NCBI GenBank assembly: GCA_948567375.1
Contig: OX419758.1
Location: 50,287,001 to 50,351,000, forward strand
Origin: Lunularia cruciata
Lineage: Eukaryota > Streptophyta > Marchantiopsida > Lunulariales > Lunulariaceae
Direction of reading: 5' to 3'
DNA length: 64,000 nucleotides
Made by a program: the position numbers and the translations under genes. Shown in pieces: positions 49,032-61,199 of this stretch (its first letter is position 1; every line of letters begins with the position of its first letter). Under the pieces are notes generated by a model. The model worked only from the letters and a program-made list of their open reading frames with translations. It searched no databases and was not told the DNA's origin.

Positions 49032-52000
49032 TTGGTGACGTCCTCGTCGCCAGTGAAGCTTCCAATTCCTTGATGGCCATCTGTGCATTCTAGAGGTGAG
49101 AAAGAGGTTCCCATGTAGCATCATGAAGGGGATACCCTTTCCAAAGGACCTTGTACTCCGTATGTTGGTGACGGCCTCGTTGAATATGGCGACGCGCAAG
49201 GATACGGTCAACTTCGTACTCCTCATGATCATTGATAGGGACAGGAAGGGGGGGAGGTTGGACTCAAGAGGAAAAGGAAGAAGGGTTAGGAACAAAGGGT
49301 TTCAACTTGGAAATATGAAAGACAGGATGGATACGCATGTGACAAGGTAAGGCAAGACGATAAGCAACAGGAGAGATAATGTGGGTGATATCAAAGGGTC
49401 CTATCCAATTAGGAGCAAGTTTACGAACTTGGGTATCAAGTAGGAGAGGGAGGTTACTAGAGGATAGCATGACTTTATCACCAACTTCAAAGGTGAGATC
49501 ACGACGATGATGGTCTGCATATTGTTTTTGGCGATTCTGAGCAACAAGGAGGTGAGATTTGGCTTGTTGGAGAGATTGGGATATAGTGGTCAAGAATGTA
49601 GAAGTATGAGGAACTTGAGAGGGAGGGGGAGCAAGAAGAGAATCTGGAACAAGCGGATCTTGGCCAAAATTGAGAAAGAAGGGAGAAAATCCAGTGCTTG
49701 CCTGTTTGGAATTGTTGTAGGCAAATTCTGCAGCTGCAAGACATTCATCCTAGTTGGTATGGTGGACATTGACAAAGGCCCGCAACATATCCTCCAATGT
49801 TCGATTGGCGAGTTTGGTTTGTCCATCAGTTTGAGGATGATAGGCCGTGGACAAAGCAAGCTTGGTGCCGAGTATCTGGAAGAGTGCTTGCCAAAACTTC
49901 CCGGTAAATCGAGGATCACGGTTGGAGATGAGTACACGTGGCATCCCATGATGCTTGAAGACATTGTCGAAGTAGATTTGTGCTAAGGTTGGAGCATCCA
50001 CGGTATCACAGGTTGGTGCCAAGTGGATTTGCTTACTAAGCTTATCCACAAACACCACAATTGCCGTGTGTCCTTGTTTTGTCTTTGGCAAGGATGTGAT
50101 GAGATCCAAGCTCACATGCTCCCAACAAGCGGATGGAATGGCGAGTGGTTGAAGGAGTCCACTCGGCTTCTGGTTGCTGGCCTTGTTCCGTTGGCAACTC
50201 TCACATGATCGGACAAAGTCTCAAACATCTCGTGTCATGTTGGGCCACCACCATTGGCGTTGGAGGGTGCCCAAGGTCTTGTCCACTCCCATGTGACCAG
50301 CTATTGGTAAATCATGGGCTTCTTGAAGGCGCACAAGTCGAAGATCACCTTTGGTTGGAACATAGATCTGGTCTGCATGGAATAAAAGGCCTTCCTTGAA
50401 GGAGAAGGTGTTGTACTCCTTGTCGCGTGTTGTTAGACGACCGTGTACCATTTGGAAGAAGGGATCTTGCTGTAGGGCTAACCGAAACTTGTTATGAATC
50501 TTGGGATCAATTGACACCGTTGTAATTGCTGCTGTGATGAGAGGAAGAGACTTCAAATCAGGTCGTCGTGATAGAGCATCAGGGATGACATGGAACCGAC
50601 CTGGTTTGTACTCAAGTTTGATGTCAAACAATTGGAGTTGCTCTTCCCATCGATGATGTCGACTCTTCATGTGCTCTAGGTGTAAGGTCTGCAACAATGG
50701 CTTGTGATCAATTCGCATGATCACTTGTTTCCCCAAGAGATAATGCCTCCATACCTTGGTGGCATATACCATTGCAAGTTGTTCCCGATCCCGAGCAGAG
50801 TAATTTCTTTCCGTTGTATTTAGTCGGCGAGACACAAAGGCAATTGGATGTAGTCCATCTGGAAATTCTTGTTGCAACACAACTCCAATTGCAAAGTTAG
50901 AAGCATCAAAATCAACCACACAAGGTAGTTGAGGATCATATGGTTGAAGAATAGGTCTTGAAGACACCATATGCTTTAACTTCTGGAATGCTTCTTCATG
51001 CTTGGTGGTCCACTGGAAGCTCAAGTTCTTTCCCAAGAGGTCAGTCAATGGTGCAACCACGTGAGCATAATAGTGGATGAACCGTCGATAAAAACTGGCC
51101 AGTCCATTGAATGCTCGTACTTCTGTAGCATCCTTCGGGGTAGGCCAATCAGTAATGGCCTTGATCTTCTCTTCTTCCATCTTGATCCCCTCTGATGAGA
51201 TCTTATGACCCAAGAAGGTAACCTCCTTCTGCCAAAAAGCACACTTTGACTTCTTGCAGTAAAATTTCCACTGTCGTAGTCGTCTTAGGACTTCTCGCAC
51301 ATGATTCACATGTTCTGCCTCTGTCCTGCTATAGATTAAGATATCATCTAAGAACACCACCACGGACCGATCTAATAGTCCCTCCAACACTCGATGCATC
51401 TGATCCATGAAGACTGCTGGAGCATTAGTGAGTCCAAAAGGTAGAACTCTCCACTCAAAATGTCCATACCTTGTGCGAAAAGCAGTCTTTTGCACGTCCT
51501 CTCCTTCAATAGGAATTTGCCAATAGCCGCTACGAAGATCCAGCTTGGAAAAGTAGCGTGCTCCACTTAGTTGATCAAGCAGGTCATCGATCCAAGGCAA
51601 GGGATATGCATTCTTCACGGTTTGCTTATTGAGCCCACGGTAATCAATACAGAAACGAAGTCCTCCATCCTTCTTTGGAACAAATAGTACCGGTGCTCCC
51701 CACGGAGAGGTACTATGTCATATGAAATCCTTCTCCAACAACTCTGTAAGTGTTGTTCGCAACTCCTCCAACTCCTTTGGTGAGAGCCGATAGATTGGTC
51801 TACTCACTGGAGTACTCCCTGGCAATAACTCGATCTTGAAGGGCATACCTCGATCGGAGGGTAATCCCTTTGGCAGATCATCTGGAAACACATCTGCAAA
51901 CTCCTGAACTATCCGATCAACCATTGCTTGATGCGGCACTTGGCCCTCCTCAGATTGTTCTTGTGCAATCGGCTTGATCCACATCGCGAATACAGACTTA

Positions 52001-52617
52001 TCGTCCTCCAAAGCTTGCTCTATGGCTGCTTCATTCACAAACTTCCCTTCTAGGGACTCATCTCTCTTCCAAGCTTGCTCCATGGTTGCCTTCCTGGCAA
52101 ACTTCCCATCTTGGGACTCATCTCCCTTCCAGATTCGCTTTATGGCTACCTTCTCGACAAACTTCCCATCTTGGGACTGACTATTCTTAGGTGTCTTACT
52201 CAGAGGTGCCAGACAACCTAATCGGAAATTCCTACCTTGGTGTTGTACTTGAATTTGGTGTCGGGTCCAATCAAATTGAACCTTATGACATTCAAGCCAA
52301 GGTAGACCTAGAATGATATCATAATGTAGAGGTGCCACTACGAACCTCATACACTCCAAATACTCCTTCCCAATCTTGAAGGTAACAGGATGCAAGGTGC
52401 GGAATGCAGAACCCTTTCTACCATCCGCCATCATCAAACTACTTCCAATCACTGGCCTGATAGGAATACCCAATTCCTTTGCCACTTGCATAGACATGCA
52501 ATTCTCTGAACTTCCGGAATCAACCAAAATTCTACAACCCCGATTAGATATCATACCTTGCAAGTGAAGCAAACTTGCATAGGTCGAGCCTTCAATCCCA
52601 TTGGAACTAATCAAGCT

Positions 52618-52662
52618 CCTAGTAGGCGGCTCGAAATCTCCTACTGGGATTCCTCGTTTCCC
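52618..52662 (-). promoter_or_regulatory. Candidate -1 ribosomal frameshift signal, gag to pol
   Basis: Slippery heptamer G GGA AAC at 52656-52662, in the gag reading frame (codons CCG GGA AAC). A 6-nt spacer (gaggaa) follows, then an inverted repeat: TCC-c-AGTAGG and CCTACT-a-GGA enclosing a 13-nt loop. The gag stop TAG is within the stem. The pol frame is exactly -1 to gag and open from 52665. GGGAAAC with a spacer of this size is a known functional type in other retroelements and RNA viruses; activity here is inferred. Confidence 0.65.
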
Positions 52663-53540
52663 GGATCATTCCGCTCCACAACCTCCACTTGGGCAACTTG
52701 TCGAGGTTGTCCATTCTTGAGTGGACATTCAGCAATGCGATGCCCCAACTGGCGACAATAAAAGCAACCTCCATTTTGTCGTAATCTTTCTCTATCTGCT
52801 GTGCCAAGTGGTCTTCGCTGGATAGCATCAATCTCCATTGGTACCGGTTCTTCCACTCGTGGTACAGGTAGGTTTTGTGTAGGTCGAGGTCGAGACCAAG
52901 TTGTTGCAACTAAGGAATCAAAACGCTCAGCCAATTGCATGGCTTCTTCTACGTTTTGTGGCTCTCGCATGGTCACCTCCAATCTGGTTCGTGATTTCAA
53001 TCCTTGCACAAATCAATCCAGAACTTCACCTTCTTGGATATCTAGAATTTGCATGATGATATTCTGAAATTGTGTGATGTAGCTTCTCACCGAACCAATC
53101 TGCCTCAACTCCGCCAATTTATCTCGTGCAGCTCGGATGGCATTTATAGTCTGAAATCGACCAAGTATTGCATCCTTGAATTCTGCCCATGTCAAAATTG
53201 GTGTAACAATTTGTCGTTCAGCTCTTTCTATTCGGAATCGCCACCAAAGTTTTGCCACGCCATCCAACTGGCTAGAAGCCAAGAGAATTTGTTTCCGCTC
53301 GTCTTGAAGATTGGTGGCTTCAAAGTAACGTTCACAGTCAAACAAAAAATTTTCCACTGTGCCTGGAACATTCTTGCCTTCAAACACCTTGGGTTTTGGA
53401 AATCGAATGTGATCTTCTCCATCTCGAACTGGCGCTCTGTCTATCTGTTCTCGTCGTTGCTGGTCTCGTTCATCCAACAATCAAGTAAGATGCTCGATTT
53501 GTTATTGCATTGCAAGGATAACATCCGGTATTGCGGCCAT
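52641..53540 (-). pseudogene. gag: A-young gag
   Basis: ATG at 53538-53540. In-frame stops at 53502-53504 (TAA), 53481-53483 (TGA, also in A-old) and 53013-53015 (TGA). Capsid-like region includes FPKPKVFEGKNVPGTVENF. An intact CCHC knuckle CFYCRQLGHRIAEC is at 52725-52766. It ends with TAG at 52641-52643, with the -1 frame (pol) open across the end. All three internal stops can be explained by C-to-T changes of Arg or Gln codons. Confidence 0.85.
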
Positions 53541-53798
53541 TGCTACTACCCTAATCCACTACCCTCAATTTATCTAGTTGATTAACACATAGATACAACA
53601 CGTCCACCGTTCTCCATAAGTCACAACTGGAAGTATCAAGGGTTCCTCTGACACGGTGATCATATGTAGAAAATCCTGCCCAAAGCGTGAGGTGATGAAC
53701 TGTGTGAAACAATGCTTTGGTAATATCTGGACATGAAAGTCCCAATGGTTTGGCGGAAGTGGATTTGGTGGTCCATAAATTCCATCCATCCCATTCCT

Positions 53799-53810
53799 GC
53801 TCTGATACCA
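53799..53810 (-). other. Primer binding site of A-young (tRNA-iMet)
   Basis: On the minus strand TGGTATCAGAGC, a 12-base perfect match to the complement of the plant initiator tRNA-Met 3' end, begins one base after the 5' LTR. Confidence 0.93.
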
Positions 53811-53811
53811 A

Positions 53812-54174
53812 TGTAAAAGACCGAAACCGAGGAGAGAAATAGGAGAATGGAAATTCACATTGGGACACTTGAATGAGGGAAAACTCCGAATGCCTAGCAT
53901 GAGCTTCGGCCTTGGTATTTATAGGTATCATACAAGTCCCTTGAAGCTTCTCAAGAAGCTTCCTTGAGCCGCTTTCTTGGAGTGCAAGCCAAGTTAACTA
54001 GGAAGCTTCTCAAGAAGCTTCCTTCTAGAAGCTACCTGCTTAGGGCGCAAGTTAACTAGTTAGGAAGCTTCCTAAGAAGCTTCTTAGATGCTTCTAGAAT
54101 ATTCTAGGCTATTTTGTCTTATTCTCTACTTCGTAAGCTCAACTAACTTCGTCACTAAACTCCATATTGTTACA
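53812..54174 (-). repeat. 5' LTR of A-young
   Basis: 363 bp; promoter-bearing LTR. Reading on the minus strand: TGTAACAATATGG start, GAAtaTTCtaGAA at 54104-54092 (about 70 nt in), a series of GAAGCTTC repeats, TATAAATA at 53922-53915 (about 250 nt in), and the TCTTTTACA end. Lacks the 60-bp unit found in the 3' LTR. Confidence 0.95.
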
Positions 54175-54179
54175 CTCTG

Positions 54180-57066
54180 ATTGTGGTATGTCTTTCAAGA
54201 TTGAGTTATTACCAAGAAGTACTCTAATGAGTAGACCAATCCATTGACTCTCACCAAAGGAGTTGGATGAGCTTTGAACAACACTAATGGAGTTGCTGGA
54301 GAAAGATTTCATATGACATAATACGTCTCATTGGGAGCACCAGTACTATTTTTTCCAAAGAAAGATGGAAAACTTTGCTTCTATATTGATTATCATGACC
54401 TCAATAAACAAATAGTGAAGAATGCATATCCCTTGCCTTGAATTTATGACTTGCTTGATTAACTGAGTGGAGCACAATACTTCTCCAAGTTGGATTTCTA
54501 AAGCCACTATTGGTAGATTTCCATTGATAGGAAGGATGTGCAAAAGACTACCTTTTGCACAAGGTATGGGCATTTTGAATGGCAAGCTTTACCTTTTGGG
54601 CTCACTAATGTTTTAACAATCTTGATGGATCAAATGAATTGAGTGTTGGATGGGCTATTGGATTGGTAGATGGTGGTTTTCTTAAATGATATATTAATCT
54701 ATAGCAAGACGGAGGTAGAACATGCAAATCATGTGTGAGAGGTCCTAAGATGACTATGATAATGGAATTTTTACTACAAGAAGTGAAAGTGTGCCTTTTG
54801 GCAAAAGGAAGTTATGTTCTTAAGTCATAAGATCTCATTAGAGGGGATCAAGATGGAAGAAGAGAAAATCCAAGTTGGATTTCTAAAGCCACTATTGGTA
54901 GATTCCCATTGATAGGGAGGATGTGCAAAAGACTACCTTTTGCACAAGGTATGGGTATTTTGAATGGAGAGTTTTACCTTTTGGGCTCACAAATGTTCTA
55001 ATAATCTTGATGGAGCAAATGCATTGGGTGTTGGATGGGCTATTGGATTGGTACATGGTGGTGTTCTTAAATGATATCTTAATCTATAGCAAGACAGAGG
55101 CAAAACATGCAAATCATGTGCAAGAGGTTCTAAGATGACTATGACAATGGAATTTTTACTACACGAAGTGAAAGTGTGCCTTTTGGCAAAAGGAAGTTAT
55201 GTTCTTGGGTCATAACATCTCATTAGAGGGGATCAAGATGGAAGAGGAGAAAATCAAGGCCATTATTGATTGGCCTACCCTGAAGGATGCCATAGAAGTG
55301 AGAGCACTTAGTGGATTGGTAAGCTTTTACCATCGGTTCATCCACTATTATGCTCATGTAACCACACCATTGATTGACCTCTTGGGGAAGACCACAAGTT
55401 TTCAATGGACCACCAAGCAAAAAAAGCATTCTAGAAGTTGAAACATATGGTGTCTTCAAGAACCCATCCTCCAACCATATGATCCTCAACTACCTTGTGT
55501 GGTTGATTTTGATGCTTCTAACTTTGTGAATGGAGTAGGGTTGTAATAGGAATTTCTAGATGTGTTACACCCCATTGCCTTTGTGTCACATTGACTAAAC
55601 ACTACATAAGGGAATTATTTTGTTCAAGATCAAGAACAACTAGCAATGGTATATGCCACCAAGGTATGGAGGCATTATCTCTTGGAAAAACAAATGATCA
55701 TGCAAACTAATCACAAACCCTTATTGCACACATTACATTTGGGATACATGAAGAGTCCACATCATTAATGAAAGGAGCAATTATAGTTGTTTGACTCAAA
55801 TTTGAGTACAAATACAATCAATTCCATGTCACTCCCAGTGCACTATCACAATGGCCTGATTTGAAGTCTCTTCTTCTCATCACAACAGCAATTATGACGG
55901 TGTCCATCAACTCCAAGGTCAAAATTGAGTTTAAGACATCTTTACAACAAGATCTCTTCTTTTAGATAGTACAAGGTTATCTTATAGCATGCAACAAGGA
56001 GTACAACACCTTTTCCTTCAAGGAAGATCTTCTATTCTATGAGAATCAGATCTATATTCCAACCAAGGGTGATCTCCAACTTGTGCACCTTCAAGAAGCC
56101 CATGACTTACCAATTGTTGGTCACATGGGTGTGAACAAGACCTTGGTACCCTACGTTGCAAATGATGGTGGTCCAACATGGCACAAGATGTTTGAGAGTT
56201 TATCCAATCTTGTGAGAGCTACCAATGCAACAAGGCAAGCAACTGAAACCAAATGGACTATTTCAAGCACTCTCTATTCCATCCACTCAATGGGAATATA
56301 TGAGCATAGATCTCATCACATCCTTGCCCAAGACAAAGCAAGGTCACATAGCAATTGTGGTATTTGTGGATAAGCTTAGTAAATACATCCATTTGGCACC
56401 AACCTTTGAACCATGGATGCTCCAACATTGGTCCAGATCTACTTCAACAATATCTTCAAGCATCATAGGATGCCTCGTGTACTCATCTCCAATTGTGACC
56501 CTCAATTCACTAAAACATTTTGGCAAGCACTCTTCCAAATACTTGGCACCAAGCTTGCTTTGTCCATGGCCTATCATCCTTAAATTGATGGACAAACCAA
56601 ATGTGCAAATTGTACCTTGGAGGATATGCTTCATGCCTTTGTCAACTTTCACCATACCAATTGGGATGAATGTCTTGCAATTGCTAAGTTTACATACAAT
56701 AATTCCAAATAAGCAAGCATTAGATTCTCTCTTTTCTTTCTTAAGTTTGGCCAAAATCCCCTTGTGTCAGATTCCCTTCTTGATCCTCTTCCATCTCATG
56801 TCCCTCATACTTCCACATTCTTGACCACCATATCCCAATCCCTCCAACAAGCCAAAGCTCATTTCTTTGTTTCTCAAAATTGTTAGAAACAATATGTGGA
56901 CCACCATCATTTTGATCTCACCTTTAAACTTGGTGATAAGGTCATGCTCTCCTCTAGTAACCTACCCTTCCCACTTGATACCCATATCAATAAACTTGCT
57001 CCCAATTGGATAAGACCATTTGATATCACCCAAATCATTTCTCTTGTTGCTTATCGACTTGCCTTG
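54180..57066 (+). pseudogene. pol: A-old RT, RNase H and integrase
   Basis: Continuation of A-old pol after the young insertion. RT contains a 385-bp tandem duplication (54486-55255), so it holds two copies of the block with VVFLNDILIYSKTE (FLND instead of FLDD). RNase H is around 55300-55860. Integrase is around 56040-57066, with GHMGVNKTL and VFVDKLSKY, and Lys at the catalytic Glu position (DGQTKCAN). In-frame TGAs near 54313 (FI-stop-H) and near 56190 (DV-stop) are at the same codons as in A-young. It is cut at 57066 by element B; the next codons resume at 63616. Confidence 0.85.
54486..55255 (+). repeat. 385-bp tandem duplication in RT of A-old
   Basis: Units 54486-54870 and 54871-55255, both starting caagttggatttctaaagcc and ending gagaaaatc. 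They differ by scattered substitutions, so the duplication is not brand new but is later than most decay of the element, since many stops are shared by both units. Confidence 0.9.
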
Positions 57067-57071
57067 CCTTG

Positions 57072-57755
57072 TGTAATACACCAAGGACAAGAGAAGAGAG
57101 AAAACAAAGATTACACACTCAACATTTAGTGCCCCAAAGGTGCACCTTTTCTTTATTATATAGACAAAGTGGATCTCCTCCAAGGAAGCACTACCATAGG
57201 ATTAGGCATACAAATAGGTGACATGTCATCAAGTTCCACCCTTGGATTACTTACTTGGATGGGTGACACTTTTAGGGAATCTTCATGTAAGAGTCTCAGA
57301 ATCACGTAAGGTATTGTTGGAAGGCTCTTGACAAGACAAACCCGGGGGGGAGGGAATACCACCCTTTCCTCCATTGGGGGGGGGGGGTGTACACATTTTC
57401 GAGGCCTAATTCATTTGTTTAGGCTTCCAAAATTGCCTTCAAAGATTTCAGACATATTTTGGTTCCTACTCTATTAGTAGAAGTCCCTTTTTGGTGATAC
57501 CTCTTTCTGATCTGTTTATTCCATCATGTGTAACATTCTTCTAGATGTTACTAAGCCAATTCTCACCTTTAAATCATATGTCTAGCTATTGGTTCTAAGG
57601 TTCTCAAGTCTATTTTGGTTTCTGCTCTATTAATAGAAGTACTCTTTTGGTGATACTTCTATCTGATCTATTTTGACCATCATGTATCACATCATTCTAG
57701 ATGTTACCAAACCAAATTTCACATGTAGATCATATGGCTAGCTTGTGGTATTACA
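57072..57755 (-). repeat. 3' LTR of element B
   Basis: 684 bp, tgtaatacaccaagg ... ggtattaca, with two copies of the internal module. Contains a G-run (57376-57387). 55 bp shorter than its partner, with many substitutions. Confidence 0.92.
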
Positions 57756-57768
57756 GACCTCTCTCCTT

Positions 57769-60700
57769 TTAAGACACAACGTCCTTGTTGTGCAATTGTT
57801 GCTCAAATGCTTGCACCAACACCGATGCATGTGCCAAATTGGCAGCGTGCTCCCATGTTGCTTCATAGAGCAAGTAACCTTTCCACTTTATGAGATAGTC
57901 CACCCACGGATGGCGAGTACCACACATGCGCTTTTGGAGAATACGTTCCACTTCATATTCTTCTGTGCCATCAATGAGTGTCGGACAAGGTTGAATGTCT
58001 TGTGTGGAATGACCCTAGCCTGATTGGAGAGCATATCTACGTAGTAGGGAAACATGGAACAATGGATGGATCATCATGTGTGGTGGTAGCTCAAGGTGAT
58101 AGGCCACCGTGCCGATGCGATGAAAAATCAAGAAAGGCCCAATAAAATAAGGTCTAAGCTTACGAGGTCCAACTAATGTGAGGTTGGTTGTCGAGAGCCA
58201 CACTTGATCCCCAAAATTGAACTCCATGTGCCTACGGTGTGCATTAACATACTGCTTCTGTTGATTTTGTGCAATCTATAGTCTGTGCTTGGCGCTCTCC
58301 ACATTGTGTTGGATTTTGGAAACAAATGTGTTGACAACATCGACCTTGGTACTCACTAGACGGATCTTCATCAAGCTAGAAGGTGTGAAGAGATGCTCAC
58401 CATACATGAGGAAGAACGGAGTGACTTGGGTGGATGCATTCACTGAATTGTTGTAAGAGAATTCCACCAACGGGAATAGGGTGTCCCACCTCTCTTGCTC
58501 TTCTAAGGTGAAGCCGCATAACATGTCTTCCATCGTGCAATTAGCACGCTCTGTTTGGCCATCTATTTGTGGGTGGTAAGCTGTGGACATGGCCAAATTG
58601 GTTTTGAAGAAACCAAAGAGTGTTCACCAAAACAAATTGGTAAATTGAGTGCCTCTATCAGTGATAAGTACTCTAGACATGCCATGGTGAGAGAAGAATG
58701 CATCTAAGTATAATTGAGCTAGTTGTGGAGCGGTCACATCCTTGGTGGTAGGGCGTACATAAATCATTTTGCTGAGCCGGTCCACAAAGACCACAATGGA
58801 GTTAAACCTTGAGGTGGTCTTGGGTAACTCACAGACGAGATCTATACTCACTTGTTCCCACTGTTGGGTAGAGGGAGGCGTGGGGAGAGGTTGAAGGAGC
58901 CTTGCAGGAGCTTGATTAGAGGCTTTCTTCTGTTGACAAAGTAGGCAGTTGTGCACGTAGTCCATCACGTCGTTGCTCATCTTGGGCCAATAGTAATGGT
59001 GCTGGATTGCATCCAAGGTCTTGTCCACTCTGACATGACCTACAATGGCCGAATCATGACATTTTGCTAGAATGGTGGTGCGTAATTCTGGGATGTTTGG
59101 GATCCATAATCTACCATCACAAAAGGTGAGTCCTTGGGTGATGGTGACGCCTTTGGATGATTTCACTTCTACAATCTACGGATCAGTTTTTGTAGCAGCC
59201 AGAATCTCTAGCCAAAATTTAGGGTTAATCTTAACCTCTGCTACCAAGTTGTTTGCCATTGGCATCCGGGTAAATGCATATGCAAGTTGCTTCTTACCTT
59301 CTACGTAAGTGATTGACATGTTGAAGCATTATTGTCACTCTGCCCACCGAATCCAGTGACGAGATAGATCCTTCTGCGTCTCAAGGTAGACTAGAGGTTT
59401 GTGGTCTATCTCTTCTACAAATGCCTTCTTGCCTAGATAGTGCTTCCAATGCTTGGTTGCTAAAACAATGGCCAACTCTTCTCGTTTGGTGGTGTGGTAG
59501 TTGCGCTCTAACGGTAATAAATTTCAAGAGAAATATGCAATTGGATGCCATCCATCATGCCACTCTTGTTGTAGGACTGCTCCTATTGCTACGCGTGATG
59601 CATCTATAGCCAACTTGATTGGTCGTTTTGGGTCATACCACTTCAAGATTGGTGCATGTAGCAAGGTGGCTTTCAATTCTTGAAAGGCCAACTCTTGTGC
59701 GGTTCTTTATGTCCACTTCTTCCCTTTGCCAAGTAGTGCCATGAAAGGTTGTGCAACCTTGGAGAAGTCCTTGACAAATCTACGAGAGAATCCCGTCAAC
59801 CCCAAGAAGCTCTTGAGTTGAGTCTGATCTTCTACGGCACGCTATTTTTGAATGACCTCTATTTTATCTATCAATACTTGAATGCCCTCTACACTTACTC
59901 TATATCCCAAGTAGTCTACTTTAGACTTGCCAAACTCACACTTTGAGATTTTGGCATACAATTGATTATGTCTTAAAATCTAGAGGATTTCTCGTAGATG
60001 TTGTTTGTGTTCCGTCATTGTGCTACTATATACTAAGATATCATCCAAGAAGACGATAACAGACTTATCCAAGTATGGAAGAAATATGTCATTCATTAGA
60101 CTCATGAAAGTGGTAGGTGCATTGGTGAGGCCAAAAGGCATCACAAGATACTCGAAGTGGCCATACCTAGTTTGAACACATCCTCCTCTGCAATTTGGAT
60201 TTGATTGTAATCGCTCCGCAAGTCCAATTTGGTGAAGTATCTAGCTCCATGGAGTTGATCAAATAGGTCATCCATGCGAGGTAAGGGGTATTTGTTCTTC
60301 ACTATTTGCTGATTGAGACCTCAATAGTCAATGCACATGCGCATTGTACCATCCTTCTTTTTCACAAACAAGACAAGAGCCCCATATGGTGATATGCTAG
60401 GTTGGATGAACCCCTTCTGCAATATCTCCTTAATTTGAGTCTTACACTCCTCCAACTCATGAGGTGATAGGCAATATGGGGCCTTACAAGGAGGTGTCTT
60501 CCCCATGAGTGTCTCAATTTTATGATTTACTCTCCTTTTTGGTGGTAATCTTGAGGATAGATGATCGAGAAAAACATCTTGAAATTCATCCACCACAACC
60601 TTCACTTTCTCAAGAACTTGTCCATCGAGTTGTGCACTCTGGACTTCTCTTATTAGACCCATGAAATATCTATCGGTCTTGTAGACAATTTTTGTCCCTA

Positions 60701-61055
60701 TGACATATAGAGGCAGATCTTGCTTGGGTGATTTTTCTTTAACCCCAATGATTGACCATTGGTGGGTTCTCACTACTTTCTTCCTCCAATCTACCATAGG
60801 GTTGTAATGCTCCATCCATGGCATGCCTAAGATTGCATCATAACGAGCTAATTGTATCACTTGCCACTCAATTGCTTCTTGATATTCTCCTACAGAGAGT
60901 GTTACCCGTCTAGGTAATGATTCAATCCTCTCTGTTTGCCCATTAGGCAACTCTACTTCTTCACTCTTATCTCTCTCTAGATCCTTTCCCAATCTTATTG
61001 CAATAGAGCAAGATAAGAAATTCTTTGTTGCTCCCGAATCGATTAATACTCTCAC
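57769..61055 (-). pseudogene. pol: Element B pol, C-terminal chromodomain
   Basis: Protease with DSGATKNF near 61035 and a run into RT (LFVKKKDGTMRMCIDY) in an open block 60321-61055. The next codon is TGA where family members have Arg (DY-stop-GLN). RT to about 59900; RNase H about 59280-59850; integrase 58276-59166, with GHVRVDKTLDAIQHHYYWPKM, VFVDRLSKM, LITDRGTQF and a retained catalytic Glu in DGQTERANC. A GPFLIFHRIGTVAYHLELPP tail leads to a chromodomain around 57769-57951 (YLIKWKGYLLYEATWEH). Stops and frameshifts separate the blocks. Confidence 0.88.
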
Positions 61056-61199
61056 TTGATTGTCTTCTAGGCTCTATTCATGACAATCAATTATGAGGTT
61101 GCCTTTCGGGATCTTTGCACATTAGTCTTCTTCCTTCATTCGCTTCTCTTCCTCCTTATTGAGCTAGTAAGGCCGCAAGGTACATTTACTAGCAATCTT

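Larger units (their letters stand above)
48979..52665 (-). pseudogene. pol: A-young pol: protease, RT, RNase H, integrase, chromodomain
   Basis: One frame from 52665 to a TGA at 48979. Protease has an intact DSG (LVDSGSSENC, Asp at 52519-52521). RT is around 50900-51760, with FLDD in [11 protein letters not shown] at residues 89-92 of its long open block. RNase H follows ([16 protein letters not shown]). Integrase begins with [13 protein letters not shown] and its core has VFVDKLSK and LISNRDPRF. The catalytic Glu position reads Lys (DGQTKLANRTLED). A chromodomain (VLWKGYPLHDATWEP) ends the protein. Stops: TGA 51718-51720, TGA 50221-50223, TAG 49750-49752, TGA 49264-49266. The first two are also present in A-old. 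It cannot give a full polyprotein without readthrough. Confidence 0.9.
48592..54174 (-). mobile_element. Ty3/gypsy chromovirus A-young, full length
   Basis: 5,583 bp with TG...CA LTRs at 48592-49014 (3') and 53812-54174 (5'), polypurine tract, tRNA-iMet primer site, gag and pol. Perfect 5-bp target duplication CTCTG at 48587-48591 and 54175-54179. It landed inside an older relative of its own family, in the opposite orientation. The pol frame has no frameshift from 52665 to 48979, only four stops; gag has three more internal stops. The LTRs differ by two C/T transitions plus one 60-bp unit, so it is by far the youngest element in the window. Confidence 0.97.

Noticed and set aside
53049-53585. 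178-aa plus-strand frame
   Set aside because: Antisense shadow of A-young gag.
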